Shown here: piece after piece, positions 23,880 to 37,046 of the stretch
Layout: each line of letters opens with the position of its first letter
Numbering within the stretch: position 1 is the stretch's first letter
Origin: Metallyticus violacea
Lineage: Eukaryota > Arthropoda > Insecta > Mantodea > Metallyticidae
NCBI GenBank assembly: GCA_030762175.1
Contig: CM060830.1
Coordinates: 47,887,501 to 47,951,500, forward strand
Direction of reading: 5' to 3'
DNA: 64,000 bases
The notes under the pieces: generated by a model
The model's input: the letters and a program-made list of their open reading frames with translations, nothing else
The model's database searches: none
What the model was told of the DNA's origin: nothing
Made by a program: the position numbers and the translations under genes

Positions 23880-24330
23880 TAGAAGAAAGTTCAATCCATG
23901 CAATGGACTCATCCAGGGAGCCCCTGGCACAAAATACTTTGTGCTGCTTCATCAGCGGGCAAGCAGATGACCACCATCTTTTGGGACACTGCTAATGGGC
24001 TGACTTCCTCAAGGAACAACTGTCTACAGCAAGGTGTACTGCAAGACCATTATGCGGCTAAGACGCAGGATTCAGCAACGACGAAAGAGGCCCCACACCA
24101 GTAACAAGCACTACGAATGTAAGATTGCATCGATGGTGTTCGTTGTGCCGCACCCACCATATTCACCAGATCTCCCTCCGTCTGATTATGTCTTATTATA
24201 ATATGAAACACTCGCTGTGTGATAAAATATTCCATTACAATGAGGAAATTCAGGCACATGTCCACGAGTGGTGGCGTAGTACAGTGGTTAATTTACTAGG
24301 AAGATGGTTTTGGTTGGTAGTATATTGAGA
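23880..24330 (+). pseudogene. Mariner transposase relic
   Basis: Catalytic half of a mariner transposase. The + strand reads MQWTHPGSPWHKILCAASSA (from 23898, the family's xWRHPxSPxPKKFR block) and IFWDTANG (family VFWDxxG), then LPQGTTVYSKVYCKTI after a frame change. FVVPHPPYSPDLPPSDYVLL (24139-24198) contains the third catalytic Asp as SDY, and NMKHSLCDKIFHYNEEIQAH follows in yet another frame. The second catalytic block (HDNAxPH) is not recognisable. Two frameshifts and an internal stop make it dead. No TIRs were found. Confidence 0.85.
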
Positions 24331-26178
24331 AATCATATGCGCAAATCTTATTATAAGGTACAAAAACTACTATTGCAACCATTCCGAACGCCCCTCGTAT
24401 AACCATTGAACTCACTTCTATTTCCATTTCCAAACACATTAGAAAATGTACAAAATCATTGACAAAGATACAAAAATTCTGTAATATAGTATCTATTGCT
24501 CCACTTACCATGTCTGCAATTCTGCACCCATTTTACTCCCTTGCTTGTCTTCTGCGTATCGAAATAACTCAGTACTTATTTGGAAAAACACATTGGGCAT
24601 AATTATTTGTATACAATCAACCTCGATAGTAAAAACTAAAATGTTAGTCTCAAAATTGAGCAATGGCTGGCAATAGACCATGAAATCCATGCTCTTCAAT
24701 TCCAGAACTGCATCCACGCATGACACACCATCGCTGACGGAGTATATGGCAATTGGCAAGAGATGTTCTGACAGTGACGCCCTGTTTTTAAGATATCTGT
24801 TCTTTGTGTTTTGTAATATTTACATCTGCCATAAAGCTGCGTCATGGGAATTGTGTGGTGGCTTCGAGCTAGCTGGACGACAGTGACATCGGGTTGTATT
24901 ACCGACATTCCTTGCGGTCCATGCCATTCCTCGGATGTGCGTGAAAGTTTACACCCCGTGTGACTTCTCAGAAGTGACTTCTTGCTATTACTGTTGTTCG
25001 CTTCCTTAGCGTAAATATGCATGTGGTTTATGCAGTAACTTCGCCTGTTGTCAAGGATTTGAAATGAAAATCAAGTAGGAAATAATTCAAGTCACTGGTA
25101 AGACTCGACAGGTATCTTTGAATGGAGATCTGGAAAGTTATATCAGCAGAGATTTTATTCTAAAAGGCAACTCAAATTCTGGAGCCTTGTAACCAAGGTT
25201 TTTATTAAATCTAATTATAAGGGTAGATTTAATTTTGGATTAATCAACACCAAGTATACAGACTGTCCAGAAGTGATTGAAAATTGTTGATTATATTTTT
25301 AAAATTCGACTGTTTATCCATGAATTTTCTGTTGGAAACTAATATTTGATAATATTTAAGTTTGCAGTTTTAATTCTTTAATTATTAAATGTAAAGCTCT
25401 AAAAGAAGAAAACTGTCAAAGAAGATTAAGCACAAACCAGGAACATTTTAAGCTGACAATAGAAGTCCATTTTTTTTTCAAATCAGGCCTCTTTAAATTT
25501 GATTTTAGCGCTCATTACTTTTTATGTAATATATTTCATGTGATGTATTTAATATGTTTATCACAGCCAACGTAAGCTTAATACAGAAATGTTTCATAAG
25601 AAAACTATCTTCATAATAATAAGTTTTAAATTTGAATGATTAATTTCAACATACTTGAATTTAAAAGTAGAATGTTTATAAACATTAATAAGTTACAAAT
25701 ATAATAAAATTATGAAAAAATTTCACAGCTTGTCACAATTTCAACAATAATTATTATGTGAGTTATACTTTAACGTAAGGTACATAACGTGTGAACAACA
25801 CAATTACCATATCTCTTAAAGGATTCACAAGAGTAGCTGTAAGCCTAATACAATATTACTGCTACAAAACCACCATATTTATATATTTATGTTGGTGTAT
25901 TACAATGGGAAGTACAAATATGGAATGTCAAACTAGAAAACGGCTTGTGAAATACTTCTCAATGATTTTAATGAGTGTGTGAGATTTGAATTGCCTAACA
26001 TGACTGAAAATATAGGGAAACTTTTTTTAAAGAAACTACATTTGCACTGTTTTGAAAAAGGGGTTATAAATATGGAATACTGGTGTAAGTTTAGTTTAGT
26101 TAAAACTGTTTATTAAAATGGTGAAGCGAAATTTCTTTTCATATGAATGTAAAGAAAAAATAATAAACACACAAATAT
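24331..26178. other. No supported gene
   Basis: A+T-rich DNA. Overlapping minus-strand frames at 24505-25022 (84 and 108 codons) lack recognised motifs. Confidence 0.4.
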
Positions 26179-26206
26179 ATGTATTCTTGTCTTTCTTCTT
26201 TTTCAG

Positions 26207-26481
26207 CAATCATGTTCACAACTATTCATTTAATGCAAGAGCTTGATAACAATTTCTTTGTTAAATCAGAAAGCAGTGGCCGCATGTTGCTGAAAGATAT
26301 TCTATCCATTGTCTCTGCATTAAAAACCAACGCTACATCCTTCCTGCTCTCTCACTTAAAATTGATGCGAGATTGTTTCTTTTTGCTTAAAGAACGCCAT
26401 GGTCTACAGCTCCCTTCTCGTTATCCTCAAGAAGCGGTTATCCATTGTAAGAGCATATTAAAGAGCTTTTCTTCCATTTAA
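26207..26481 (+). CDS. Possible 3'-terminal exon, function unknown
   Basis: A strong splice-acceptor-like context (cttgtctttcttctttttcag, ending 26206) is followed by an open frame to the stop at 26479-26481, 91 codons if read from the splice site. Visible product features: MQELDNNFFVKSESSGRMLL, then a Leu-rich helix-prone part (LKTNATSFLLSHLKLMRDCF) and a C-terminus ending SILKSFSSI. No domain is recognised. An aataaa string lies at 26752. Base use is less biased than its neighbours. It could equally be an open stretch by chance or a TE fragment. No upstream exon was identified. Confidence 0.25.
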
Positions 26482-27199
26482 AGAGTCGCCGCTGTTTTTG
26501 GTTCAATTTTTAGTTGAAAAGCCTCACTTGCATACATATTTTAATTTGCCAACCTAAACAGGATCGTTTTGTCACTTTAAAATATTTGCGATGCTTTAAG
26601 GGAGCCAATATTTATTTCTCTTAATTGTTGTATTGCTTTCTGCACACGTATTGCCCCTGGAGGGCGATTACTAGTATTCCATATCAGTGATAATGCAACA
26701 ATCGAAATTCTAACCTCAAAACATGCGGAAATATGCAGGAAAATCAAACAAATAAAATAAGGCAATAATGCATGTGCAGCATGATGCACAATTCACTTCG
26801 ATAAAGGTAATAAACAATATGTTTCTCCACAATTCCTATTTACTCTCAAACGTTCTTAACTCTTAAAAAACATACAAATTACTTGAGGTTCTACCACCAA
26901 AAGAACGGCTTATAATAGTCGGATCCACGCTGTTTACCATCTCATTTGACCTCCATTAGAGTAGAGCACCTACAGGCCTAAAACCTTGGTATTCTGTATT
27001 AGCACTCCTATTTGTATCCTTTCCTCTATAAAAGTTGCAACTGGAAGCTTTTTTTTTAGCTTACTGCGTTAAAAACTGCAAACATTAGAAACTTCATCTA
27101 CGGTACCCATAAGTTTTGTATCAACATGGAATAAGTTTGGATTATTTCGGGCCGAGGAGAATACTTCGGTACTTTAGCCTTGCTCATGGCTGACAGTTT
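26482..27199. other. A+T-rich DNA, nothing recognised
   Basis: No feature is supported. Confidence 0.4.
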
Positions 27200-27612
27200 G
27201 TGCCTATTCTTCCATTGGGAGGAAGGGATTAAGTGAGGGTAACATTGAACGACCAGAATGCACACTGCACTGGGGTCCCTTTAGTGTTTCCAGATAGAAC
27301 ATGGCCCCTCCCCCACGCAAGGAGTTCGAGCCCATCAGAAGGTTCACTTCCATACAGACACCGAAGCAGAAACTTTTGTATCAGTTCGGCCCACCTCACC
27401 CTGACACTGTCAATCCTTTTAACAGAACCAACGACATATGACGAAAAATTCGTAGAAAGTCAAGAACCATCTCAGCATTCACCTAAAAGACCAGGGAAAA
27501 CCACGAAAAAATAAATTCATGATGGCCGGCTCCAAGGAATTTGAACCCGGGACCTCCGGAATGCACGTCCCAAGCATTATCGTCTGAATTAACCCCGTTC
27601 GTTCTGCACTGA
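27200..27612 (-). mobile_element. SINE family C, copy 1
   Basis: Third tRNA-headed repeat family. Read on the minus strand from 27612: a degraded A box (GGTTAATTCAGACG), B box GGGTTCAAATTCC (about 27547), then TTTTTTCGTGGTTTTCCCTGG, a long body with GGGCTCGAACTCCTTGCGTG, and an end block AATCCCTTCCTCCCAATGGA (about 27215). The same blocks in the same order occur at 39026-39440 and, split, at 61126-61900. Length is about 410 bp. No duplication was recognised. The 93-codon frame here (27233-27514, +) is antisense to the repeat. Confidence 0.7.
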
Positions 27613-30359
27613 GTTTAATCACCGTTGTTGACTGGGGCTTCATTGATCCTATGGTGCGAATTTGAATATATTTAAAGGCCGGTATAAGTTTTTAGACTTA
27701 ATATTTAAAATTAATTTCACACATTTTTGAGCCCATAAAGATCTTCAAATGTTTAAAAAAAGTCTCTTCAGATAGATTTTTCTTATATAAGCAATTTATG
27801 AAGAAATATTTTCGTTCTGGGGCTAAATTTAACGTTACTACAATAGAAACGTATTACAATGATACAAAGAATAATATTTTAAAAATTGTTACAATACACC
27901 TGGGAAATTAGGCTCGATTATGTCAATTGTATTATTATTAATAAGCATCCAGAGCTAAATGTTCATTATAAGTTAACTGGCCTCCCATCACAAACAGCAA
28001 ATAAATGAATATTTCTAAAATTAATAGCAATGATTGAAGTTTCCATGAGAGATTAAATATTTTTATAGTAAATATATCACCGCTAAAATTCAAATTCATC
28101 TTCTTAACAGTTTCTATTTTGAAGCATTTAATGAGCAATTGTGCTATAAAATAGCAGTCTCTCTTTAGTGAGCTGAAAGTTAACAAAGGACATCACTCCC
28201 TTATCTTTTACTGTGCATTTATTCATAAAGTTTGGTCACCGAATCACAGCTTGAAGAACATAGCTGGTGATTCATATTAAAGTCCTGGAACGCTTGCTTA
28301 TATGTTACAAATGATGCAAATGAAGAAGTTTTTGAACAAACCTTCACCTTTCGCTCTGCTCCAAAGTGAAAAATCTCATGGTGTGAGATTGCAGTTTCCG
28401 TGTGGCCATTTTATTGCCAATCCACTCATAAAATTGATTATTTAAGAAGTAAAACTCAAGTAAATGAAGAGATTATCCATAATGTTGCCACATAAACTTA
28501 TTTCGGCCAAATCAAGACAGTTTCCAAGTTCTTGAATAACCTTCTTTAATAGCATCTCAAGACATTGTTTACTTAAGAAAAGAATTATGCAAATTCCGTG
28601 TAAATATTCCGTGATAATTTAATAAGGGTGGTTACTGGGTTAGTACACAAAAAGTTGAATACTATATGGGTTCAAATGAAACGAGCCTTCATCAGGTTTT
28701 CCAAAAGATAGAATAAGTTTCATGTATTTACAATTGAATCGCAATACTGCTAGGTATAAAATCATAGCTGCCAACCTCAGCGATATTATATAACGTCTAT
28801 AATGTTACTTGCTAAGTAGAAACTCATTGACAGCTGTATGTGCATCAAAATATGAAAACTAAAGAGAAATTTTGGGATAAATGTTTTTTTATCCTTACTC
28901 TTATAACAAATAAGTACGCCCGATAATTTAAATCGACCTACATGTGATTGACAACGGAACATCAACCACTTTCTAAAGTAATGAACAACGCTAGTCAATA
29001 TCTCATTAGCTAGTTATTTTAGGACCTGTCCAATCAACACTATCTACTGTGAAAAATTACGATCGTATATTTTAAGCACCCCTTTATTCATCTTATAGGC
29101 CGGATCTTAGTGAAGCATTTGCTTGTGGATGTCAGAAATTGCCGTAAACCATTACAATACAGAAGAGCGTACTTATATTACAAAAATCCTCTTCACTCAA
29201 GGATCCTTTGGATGTGATGTCTTTGAAAATGTCCTCCCCTTACGAAGTCGAGGGCTACTTATCCTGAAATATGATTTGCAAATTTTCATGTTACGTTATC
29301 GGGTTTTTCAGCATAATAAGATACTGAAGGGTTTGTGATTAAACCTATAGATAACTAAATGCCATGTTAAATGCCCTGCTATTATGTGGTGATACTTTAA
29401 CGAAAGATTGTAAGGGTTTCTGAAGAACAGATTGGATGAGAAAGGCCCTTGAAGGTCGAAGGGACGTTGTTGCTAAGATCTTAGCCTAATATGGGAAAAA
29501 ATTACTATCCTTTATTTTTATTTATTAAATAAGTACTTTCTAACTGTACACGCTTGTTTTTAGTAATTCTGATCCTAGAAACTTTTCTACCAGTGCGTAA
29601 AGTTGCAATTTGACTAACTGGGTTGGTGTTCAATGTTTTGAAACTCTTGCACCTAAAGAAATTATTTACATTACGCGCTCCTATTTGTTTTATGCATTTT
29701 TCAATGTACAAACTCCATTCAGTAATAAATTAATAATTTATCTCCATCTTTCATGAATAATGCTACACGAAACACAAACAAGTAACAAGTTTAACATTCC
29801 TATTTACAAATTAGCTCCATTGTTCTCTAGTTACTCATTGCTTGCATGTAGCATTCAACTTTTCCTAACCGCTTTGTTGATTACGGTCGATATAGACGGC
29901 CATGAAATCGTGATGTCATAACTTCTTCAACTTGAAATATTTATTAATGAAAATTTTGTGCTTTTGTAGAAAAACAACGCGTGTTATACACATCTAAAAT
30001 AAATTTCCATTTTTAACCAAAAAAATTACACTTTAAGCACTTCTATCATAGATGAATACTTTCTTCAACAGTGCTTCTTAATTTATCACTGAATAAAAAT
30101 GTCTTTCCCTTCAACATTTTTTAGCTTTGGAAATAAGTTATACTTCTGAGAGAGTTAAATATGGACTATGGGGGATGATCAATCTATCAATGAATTCTCT
30201 GTTGTCTTTTACTTTTGGAGAATGTACAGAATGTTTCTTCAAAATGTTCCCTCAAGCTTAGTTAATAATGAGAATACACAGCTGCAATAGTTTTGCGTTG
30301 TTTTAAATTTGCCTGCGAAAATGATTTCACTTTTATATGCTCCCGAAAGTATAACAATA
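27613..30359. other. A+T-rich DNA, no supported gene
   Basis: Short frames only (up to 82 codons). Some less A+T-rich sequence at 28200-28450 and 29100-29480 shows no recognisable motif on either strand. Confidence 0.4.
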
Positions 30360-31330
30360 CTATATTTTTGAACTCGAAAATACACCAGGTTGATGCATAA
30401 GCTCTTGGCGTTTTTGGCTGTGATAATAGTTTTTATTTGAAATCAAAAGCATACAGAAATGAATCAATAATATATTCTTCTCCATCCCAACGCTGGAGCA
30501 GTTTGATTCCATGTCTGAAGAAAGCCGCTGGTATGAAGCTGAAGAAGCCGTCAAGCCAAGTTTGTATTGAAGGAATTTCTTCACAGATTGTTGGATACGG
30601 AAATCTGAGGGTGCAAGATCGGGGGAAATGGCTGATGTGAAATCATTTCCCAACTAAGTTTCTGGATAGAAGTTTTCGTAATATTAGCGGAGTGTTGGTG
30701 TGCATTAATGTTCCAGCAGCACTTGATGCAGTTATCTCCGTTTTTTGTCTTCAGTTATGGTAACGTCTGATGTGTTGATAATAAATTTAAGCAGTTGTGG
30801 GTACTTTCTTAGGAAGCAGTTCGTAGTATATGACGCTTTCTTTATCCAACAGACGCATAACACCGTCTTCTGTGGATAGAAAAAACTTTTGCAAGGGATA
30901 TTGATTTTTTGTTAGGACTTAGCCATTACTTATATATATTGGCAGCGTTTTCCTTGCCATAATAATCTTAGATAGGAATGGTCGATGTTGTTCACGATCT
31001 AACCGATGATAAGCATGCAGAGATGTACAAATGGTCACCGCTGAATTGTTTTGTTCTCACTTACAGCACGAGGTACCCATACACCGGATTTTTTAACTTT
31101 ACTCGTGGAATGCAAATGTCGCACTATGGTTGACGTAATAGCTCAACACATTTGCTAACTCTTGGGTTAACTGACGTTGATAATCATGGATTGGAGAGTT
31201 CAAAAGATCTTCATCAAAACCCAATGGTCTTTGTGGAATCTCTCACGTCAAAATTGCCTCCTTTGAAATGATAGATCCATTTTCTTGCAGTTCTTTCTAC
31301 AATGGTATTCTGCCCTGATAATAAAAGGCC
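30360..31330 (-). pseudogene. Mariner transposase relic, near full length
   Basis: Degraded mariner gene on the minus strand. Blocks in order from about 31170 downward: DYQRQLTQELANVLSYYVNH (second HTH), a WVPHEL-type linker reading RCMGTSCCK, then DGVMRLLDKESVIYYELLPK (about 30880-30820; family GVVYYELLKP), and finally SPDLAPSDF (about 30620), the third catalytic block. Many stops and frameshifts interrupt it. At the 3' end, ccaggttgatgcataagctc (30386-30405, + strand) looks like a mariner terminal repeat in the right place. The matching end beyond 31330 was not found. Confidence 0.8.
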
Positions 31331-32894
31331 TACGGAGCCCTTTCCGTTCTATAAAAATCAAAAAGAAGAATACACTGGAAGTATTCTCATATTTTTTATC
31401 ATCATTTGAGACAACGCTCCAAATAACGTTGACACTCCAACTTCTTTAGCTCACACATAAGCAAACGTTCATAAAATCTCCAAAATGCAAGCACAATGCT
31501 CCAAATAACCAATAACAGATGACAAATGTCAGTGTTGCAAATACAATCCAATATTTGGGAGGTAAGAATCAAGTATTTAGATAATTTACACCTTTCTTTT
31601 CTTTATAGATTGCTATGGCATATCCACATTTCATCTACTATTACTATATGATCCTAGATGTAATTAAAACACTTTTCAAAACGGAAATTTTCATTGATTA
31701 GTTTCTGAATAGCGTTTAGACTTTAGGGGTCCATTCAGGAAATTATTTGTTCATACTCATAACAAACACTTAAGTAGGAACTGTTTATAGTTTGTGAGAT
31801 TAATTAAGTCAAATTCATCAAAATTATGTCATCCCTGACATTGATCTTTTCTGTACTGGTCACAGAAATAGATCTTCCAATGCGATGTTTATCCTTAACA
31901 TTATATTTTCAATTTTTCATATGAATTTCACAGTAATTAAGTAAAGTGCCGAGCGCAATAAACTATCAGTTTATGGCATGGTTTCTTTCACTGCAAATCG
32001 GTGGAAGGTTGTTTGCGATCACAATGGTCACATATTCAAACAGCTTTAACTTAATAAAAATAATGCATCCTCCAAGATTGTGATCTATGTAGTGGCCTCA
32101 AGTGTGAGCTAGCGTTTTGCCACTGCAGGAAGCTGGTGCAAAGTATAATAACGTCAATAATATTCCATTCCTGGCCAGAGACCGCCACAGTCGCGGTCTT
32201 CTGTTTCCAAGGGTCGTTTGCAATAACCCAAATGCACTGGTGATGCATCAGGTTAAGGATGGAATTTATTTCCATTTTACTTTCTCTCCATATCCTCCAA
32301 AATAGCGAGTTAAATAAAACGTTTGACTTGAAGCCTTATCCCATGTACCAGATTGTTCTTTTAGGTTCAAATCCCGGTTGATATTGGTGCTCACGGGTGT
32401 AACTGAGGCCCTCAATTTCAATTAAATACTCTTTATATTACTGATTCGGGCCAGAGACAAGATTGTTAACCTTCCCTACTATTCCGGGGTTGGCGCTGGT
32501 GACTGGTCGTGTTTTTGCCTGTTTCTTGCTCTTTGTGATAAGACCCTGTATGGGTCTTCGCTATTTTGTTCACACATGGCATGCCTTTCTTGAAGATATG
32601 GAAACCACATTTCTTACACTACTTAATAATTTCAGAATAAGAGTATTTTGCTTCCGAAAGGGCAGTAATATATTCCAAAAATGTCTCTACTTTAAGTGAT
32701 AGGCAGGAGAAGGAAATACAGTACACTAATTAAGTAATGGAGCAATGTCGTAGTGACAGCCTTCTTAATTTAATGTTAAGACTGCTGACCGGGAGGTTTT
32801 CCAGTATATGCTTTACAATTTTCCTAAGTAAGGGACATTTGGAAAGCGATTCTCCCAGCTTTTAAGGAAAATTGGGGTAGTGATCTCAATTGTG
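31331..32894. other. No supported gene
   Basis: A+T-rich DNA with short frames only. A short stretch at 32100-32300 is less A+T-rich without a recognised motif. Confidence 0.4.
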
Positions 32895-33010
32895 ATCCTG
32901 CAACCTGCAATACATCCCTTTATTTAAAACGTCGCAAGACGGAAGTAGAGGAAGCAGCGGTTGCTGCGGCAGGTCAAGTCCCAATATGGAGCTGTCGCGT
33001 CATAGGGGAG
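32895..33010 (+). repeat. Dispersed repeat E, copy 1
   Basis: cctgcaatac, cgcaagacgga, agcagcggttg and a gctgtcg-like block occur in the same order and spacing at 42230-42330. The type of element is unknown; it may be the edge of a larger repeat that includes the ORF downstream. Confidence 0.5.
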
Positions 33011-33211
33011 AAAAATCATTGTCGAAGTTAGTTTCGCTTTCGTTAAGTACTGCGGTGCTGTGGGCTTCTAAAATAGTTATCACAGTTTACAATTATTACA
33101 ATTTACCACTACAAGTTTGTAACGCAAGTTTGTTCAATTTTAGGAAAAGATTATCTGGTCAGTCTCGAACAAACCATCTGAAGAGATGGTGGCAAAAACG
33201 GTAGCCTGAGC

Positions 33212-33592
33212 TTGTTTACTTTACGATCAGTACTACAAGATGCTTTCGGTGAGAATCATTCCGTAGGGCAAAGCGACAAACTATTAGCTGACAGGAAAGC
33301 ACGACGGCACATGCGCTTCGTTAGCAAACTCTGTAAAACTTCCAGTGTTTATCCATTGTGGCCTGATGCCAAAGAAGCTATCACTACTCGAATATCAGCA
33401 GAGCAGCAGTTACTCAGTCTCTTACAGGACAATGGGGGATCGTATGTTCAACATGTAGAGAAAAGTGGACTGGGAACTGTGCTGCATTCTCTCCAATTGT
33501 TTCACCATGATATATTTTCCGTTCACTGTACAAGCAATGATGATAAGTTACACAGATTTCTAAGAAGTTTCCAGAGAACAGACATTTTTTAA
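33212..33592 (+). CDS. Unknown 126-codon open frame
   Basis: Open from ATG 33212 to 33592, just downstream of repeat E. The product has a basic patch (LLADRKARRHMRFVSKLCK) and a C-terminal half rich in His and Leu (LGTVLHSLQLFHHDIF). I recognise no domain. A preceding frame (32986-33204, 72 codons, ending KRWWQKR) lies 7 bp upstream in another frame. It may be a remnant of a DNA transposon or a chance frame. Its nearness to a repeat shared with 42 kb favours transposon origin, but the 42-kb copy has no matching frame that I can see. Confidence 0.25.
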   Translation: MFTLRSVLQDAFGENHSVGQSDKLLADRKARRHMRFVSKLCKTSSVYPLWPDAKEAITTRISAEQQLLSLLQDNGGSYVQHVEKSGLGTVLHSLQLFHHDIFSVHCTSNDDKLHRFLRSFQRTDIF

Positions 33593-33785
33593 AAATTAAT
33601 TTATGCAAGCTGGTTTCACTAAAATTACTCCCTGAACAACAGGTCAAACTTGCTTGTTCACCTAATAATTACGTTTTGTATTTCTGACTGCGATTTTGGT
33701 TGTGTAACAATTATTAAACTTTCAGTTGCAGTCATACATAGTTGTAGTACGTATGCAGTTGTACAACGTTCATTATTTTTTGAGT

Positions 33786-34003
33786 AGTGTTTAACGCCCG
33801 TTTTTACTACTGAGGCACCACAGGCGGTGGACACTGATGATACAGAGAATGATATATTAGGAAAGGATTTTTTTAAAGGAAGGAAACGTTCCAGGTCTAA
33901 GTTTAGCGTACCTCCCTGGCAAATGCCATTTTTGAGGACTGAGGAAAACCTGGAAAATACCTCATGAGTCCGCGTCTTAAAGACCTAGGCCACCCGTGGC
34001 GGT
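33786..34003 (-). mobile_element. SINE family B, copy 3 (head internally deleted)
   Basis: Minus-strand copy with the complete tail and body blocks (ggcaccacaggcggtggaca on +, ggaaaggatttttttaaagg, caaatgccatttttgaggac). It retains the outer end cctaggccacccgtggcggt but lacks about 45 bp in the tRNA-like head, including the B box. No duplication was recognised. Confidence 0.9.
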
Positions 34004-35032
34004 CAACTTTAAATTTGTACTGGCGCAAAATACAGTGCATTTTTAAACCCAATGCCCATGCATTCTTACTGAATGCAGATATCTCGGTAAAGCCAAAAGC
34101 GTAATGTAAAACACATGGGAGCTCTGATTTAAAGTAATTTGGAGAGCGTTATCTTGTTACTGAAATGTTCAAGCTTCTATAAGAGTAACAGCTTCGAGGC
34201 AGAAGTGTGCGGTAAATAATTTAATGGCACCGCCACCATTGAGCACTTACTTCATCATGTTTAGGATATCGATTCAACACACACCTGTAGGAATTTATTT
34301 AAGGACTCGTTGTATTAACTATGATAATTTTAGAATGAATTCCTGGTCACCCTTTTATAAACATACAAGGTTTTAAAACCCTTCATTGTGGAATTTATAC
34401 TAGCAGATCAGAACGCCCTGTCTTACTCTGTCCTTTGAGAGAAAAATTATGGCTGTATATCAAATTCTCTGTCACCACGTATGTCATTTTGGTGATCCTA
34501 ATTTAACCTTACCATCTATTCGTTGTTCTTTGTATAGAAAATGAAAAATTACTTCGATGCAAAGAACTGAATCCTACTATACACACTAAAAACTGAAGAC
34601 TGTTTTATTCTTACAGGGTAAAATCTTTTGAAAATGACACCAAAGGGCAAATGCTCATTCAGCTTTTAAAGGAAAGACTGCGAATGTTAACATCTTGTAA
34701 GTGGAAGCTGGAATAGTAATTACAATTGACTATCATTTGTTTATCAAGGAACTTCTTGCATAAGCGTAAACGAATTTTGTTTTGTGCTACCGTGGACAAC
34801 TTGAGGTTAGGAGGGAATATGACATGAACATCCCAATTAAGAAAAGGACTGGAAATGATAAGGCTAATCTATATTTGTATCGGGCCATAATGAATAGGAG
34901 TGCATAGAGGAATGTTAAGAATAGCTTGAGGGATATGGATAGGCTGCAGGCAATTGGGCAATGTAGGAAGATTTCGCTAGAAGTATAATAAGGGCTTAAA
35001 TTTGATAGGGAATGGAGGGGTAAATCAAAATA
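34004..35032. other. No supported gene
   Basis: A+T-rich DNA without recognisable motifs. Confidence 0.45.
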
Positions 35033-35105
35033 GGACCGGCGTGGCTCTAGCGGTATGGCAGATGATCAAGATCACCAACAAAAACGGGTTCAAAATGTTC
35101 CATAT
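35033..35105 (+). repeat. tRNA-like fragment
   Basis: tggctctagcggtatgg (35041-35057) is A-box-like, and gggttcaaaatgtt (35086-35099) is B-box-like at tRNA spacing. There is no acceptor-stem pairing. Probably an old SINE head of a family not otherwise represented here. Confidence 0.45.
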
Positions 35106-37023
35106 GAAGAGGGAGAACTAGGATACATATACTAACCGAATTAAAGTTAGGAAAGAATAGAGGGGAAAGTATTTATGACAGTCCTTTAGGGTATCGAACA
35201 GAGGGACAGTGTCATACTGGACTCTCCTGATGGCAAGAAGGAGGAGAGAATAAGTCAACCTTTTATGTAAGTGCGACAGTTCAGATCTGAAAGGACTTAA
35301 AACGGGGAGGGGGTAAAGGAACAAATGTAGTGTAACCAGTTATAAGTGTAGCTTTCCTAATGTTATTTCTTATCTTTATTTCATATTTATTTATACTTTT
35401 ATTATATTGTTAATGCATCTATTTTATATATTATTACGGAATATCTAATATCTTATATTAAATCAAACAATCAACCTAGTGTGTAATATAACCACTCACT
35501 TTCTGTTGGACTCGTGCTCATATTGAAAATTTGTGGTAATGGTGACAATGGAATAAATACACACTAAAACTTGGACCCTTGGGATGCCACTCCTAGCAAA
35601 GATATGGTTCATTAACTGATTCTAAAATATTTCTTGAAGGTGCTATCACTGGGAAATCACTGTCCACGTAAGGATTTCTTTGATTTCAAATACAAAATAA
35701 TCACTGGGTCAATTTGGGTTAATAGTTTAATCATATCCCTTTATAATAGTTTTTTATTTGTGCAATTTGTGGGATTCATGAAGCAATAAAGCACCTGGTA
35801 TTTGCACGTTGACTTGGTGGCTTAATTTATGGTCTTCAATGTGGAAATATATGCTTCAGTAGTAGCGGCAAACTTACACAGTAGTCTTTTACGGGGGCAA
35901 GGAGAATATATTATACTTTCATTGAATGATTTCTTAATTGGTATCTGGTTCATTAGAAATCAAAAGAGCCTAATACGCAGACAGCAATGATTCCTAAATA
36001 TCGCCCTAGTTCTCTTCGTCCCAGTATTTCTTCAGTTCTACAAAAATGTGAAATTCATAGACGAATACTCTGTACCAAAGTCAAAGGATGGAGTATTAAC
36101 CATCTGGATTTGAAAAGAAAATTCTTGACAGCTATTGCAGCGTGGAGATAAGTTTTACAACGATAACCACGATTTGACTTATGTTTGCAGTGTTTCTAGA
36201 GATATCGTTTTTGTCTCGTTTTCATATAAATGTATATTTTCTTTAAGAAGAAAAGTTTCTTGGCCGAACTGCTACAACACAAATTAATTTGGATAAAGTA
36301 TCCAGTTTGGGTAATTCATAACAACACACCAATAAATACAATCCAAATTGTCTGTGATGTACACATTTGCATCTTCATAAATTTCAAACAGAGGAAACAA
36401 ATGTTTTAGTTAAAACGAATGGCGACTATTTCTGCATCCTTATTGCATGTAAACGGAAGTTTGAAGGATAAAATTAGGCAAAGTGAAATGCATCACAGAC
36501 ACTATATCGCTTAGCTACAGCCCATGCCTAATTAATGATCAAACTAATAAATTATGATAGCAAAGCAATATTGTAACCAAATGGCTAAATGCAGTCGGGG
36601 CAATATTTGCGCTAACAGAACGCTTTGAGAAGAGTATTTGATTCTGTGATGATAAACCCGATGAATACATAGCGCTATCGCATTTAAATTATAGCTTTGC
36701 ATGCTTCCAACAGTAAAGAAACCTATGCAAACTCTAACCAAACGTATATTCCGTTCATTTTCAGCACTGTTCATAAGCTGTTGCTCGGTGACAGACACAG
36801 TTAAATGATCAAAGGTTGACAGTCATATTCTCTCAAAGGTAATAGTTATAAAACAATAAATATACAAAGAAAATAAACAAACGAAAATACCCCAAAGGTA
36901 GTTCCTTTATACATCACTTTTATTTCTCTTATATCCATAGAGGAAGTCTAAAAAGCTACTATAAGTTATCATAAACCAAGATAGGGATTTTTGCACTTGT
37001 CACCGTTCATTGAAGATGTTTGC
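35106..37023. other. No supported gene
   Basis: Short frames on both strands, A+T-rich, nothing recognised. Confidence 0.45.
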
Positions 37024-37046
37024 AAAAAAAAAAAAAAAAAAAAAAA
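37024..37046 (+). repeat. Poly(A) run
   Basis: 23 A in a row. It could be the tail of a retroposed sequence, but no body was recognised upstream. Confidence 0.9.

Noticed and set aside
30384..31560. Second terminal repeat for the 30.4-kb mariner
   Set aside because: cacacataagcaaacg near 31450 resembles part of the left end only over a few bases; not enough to set the element's right border.
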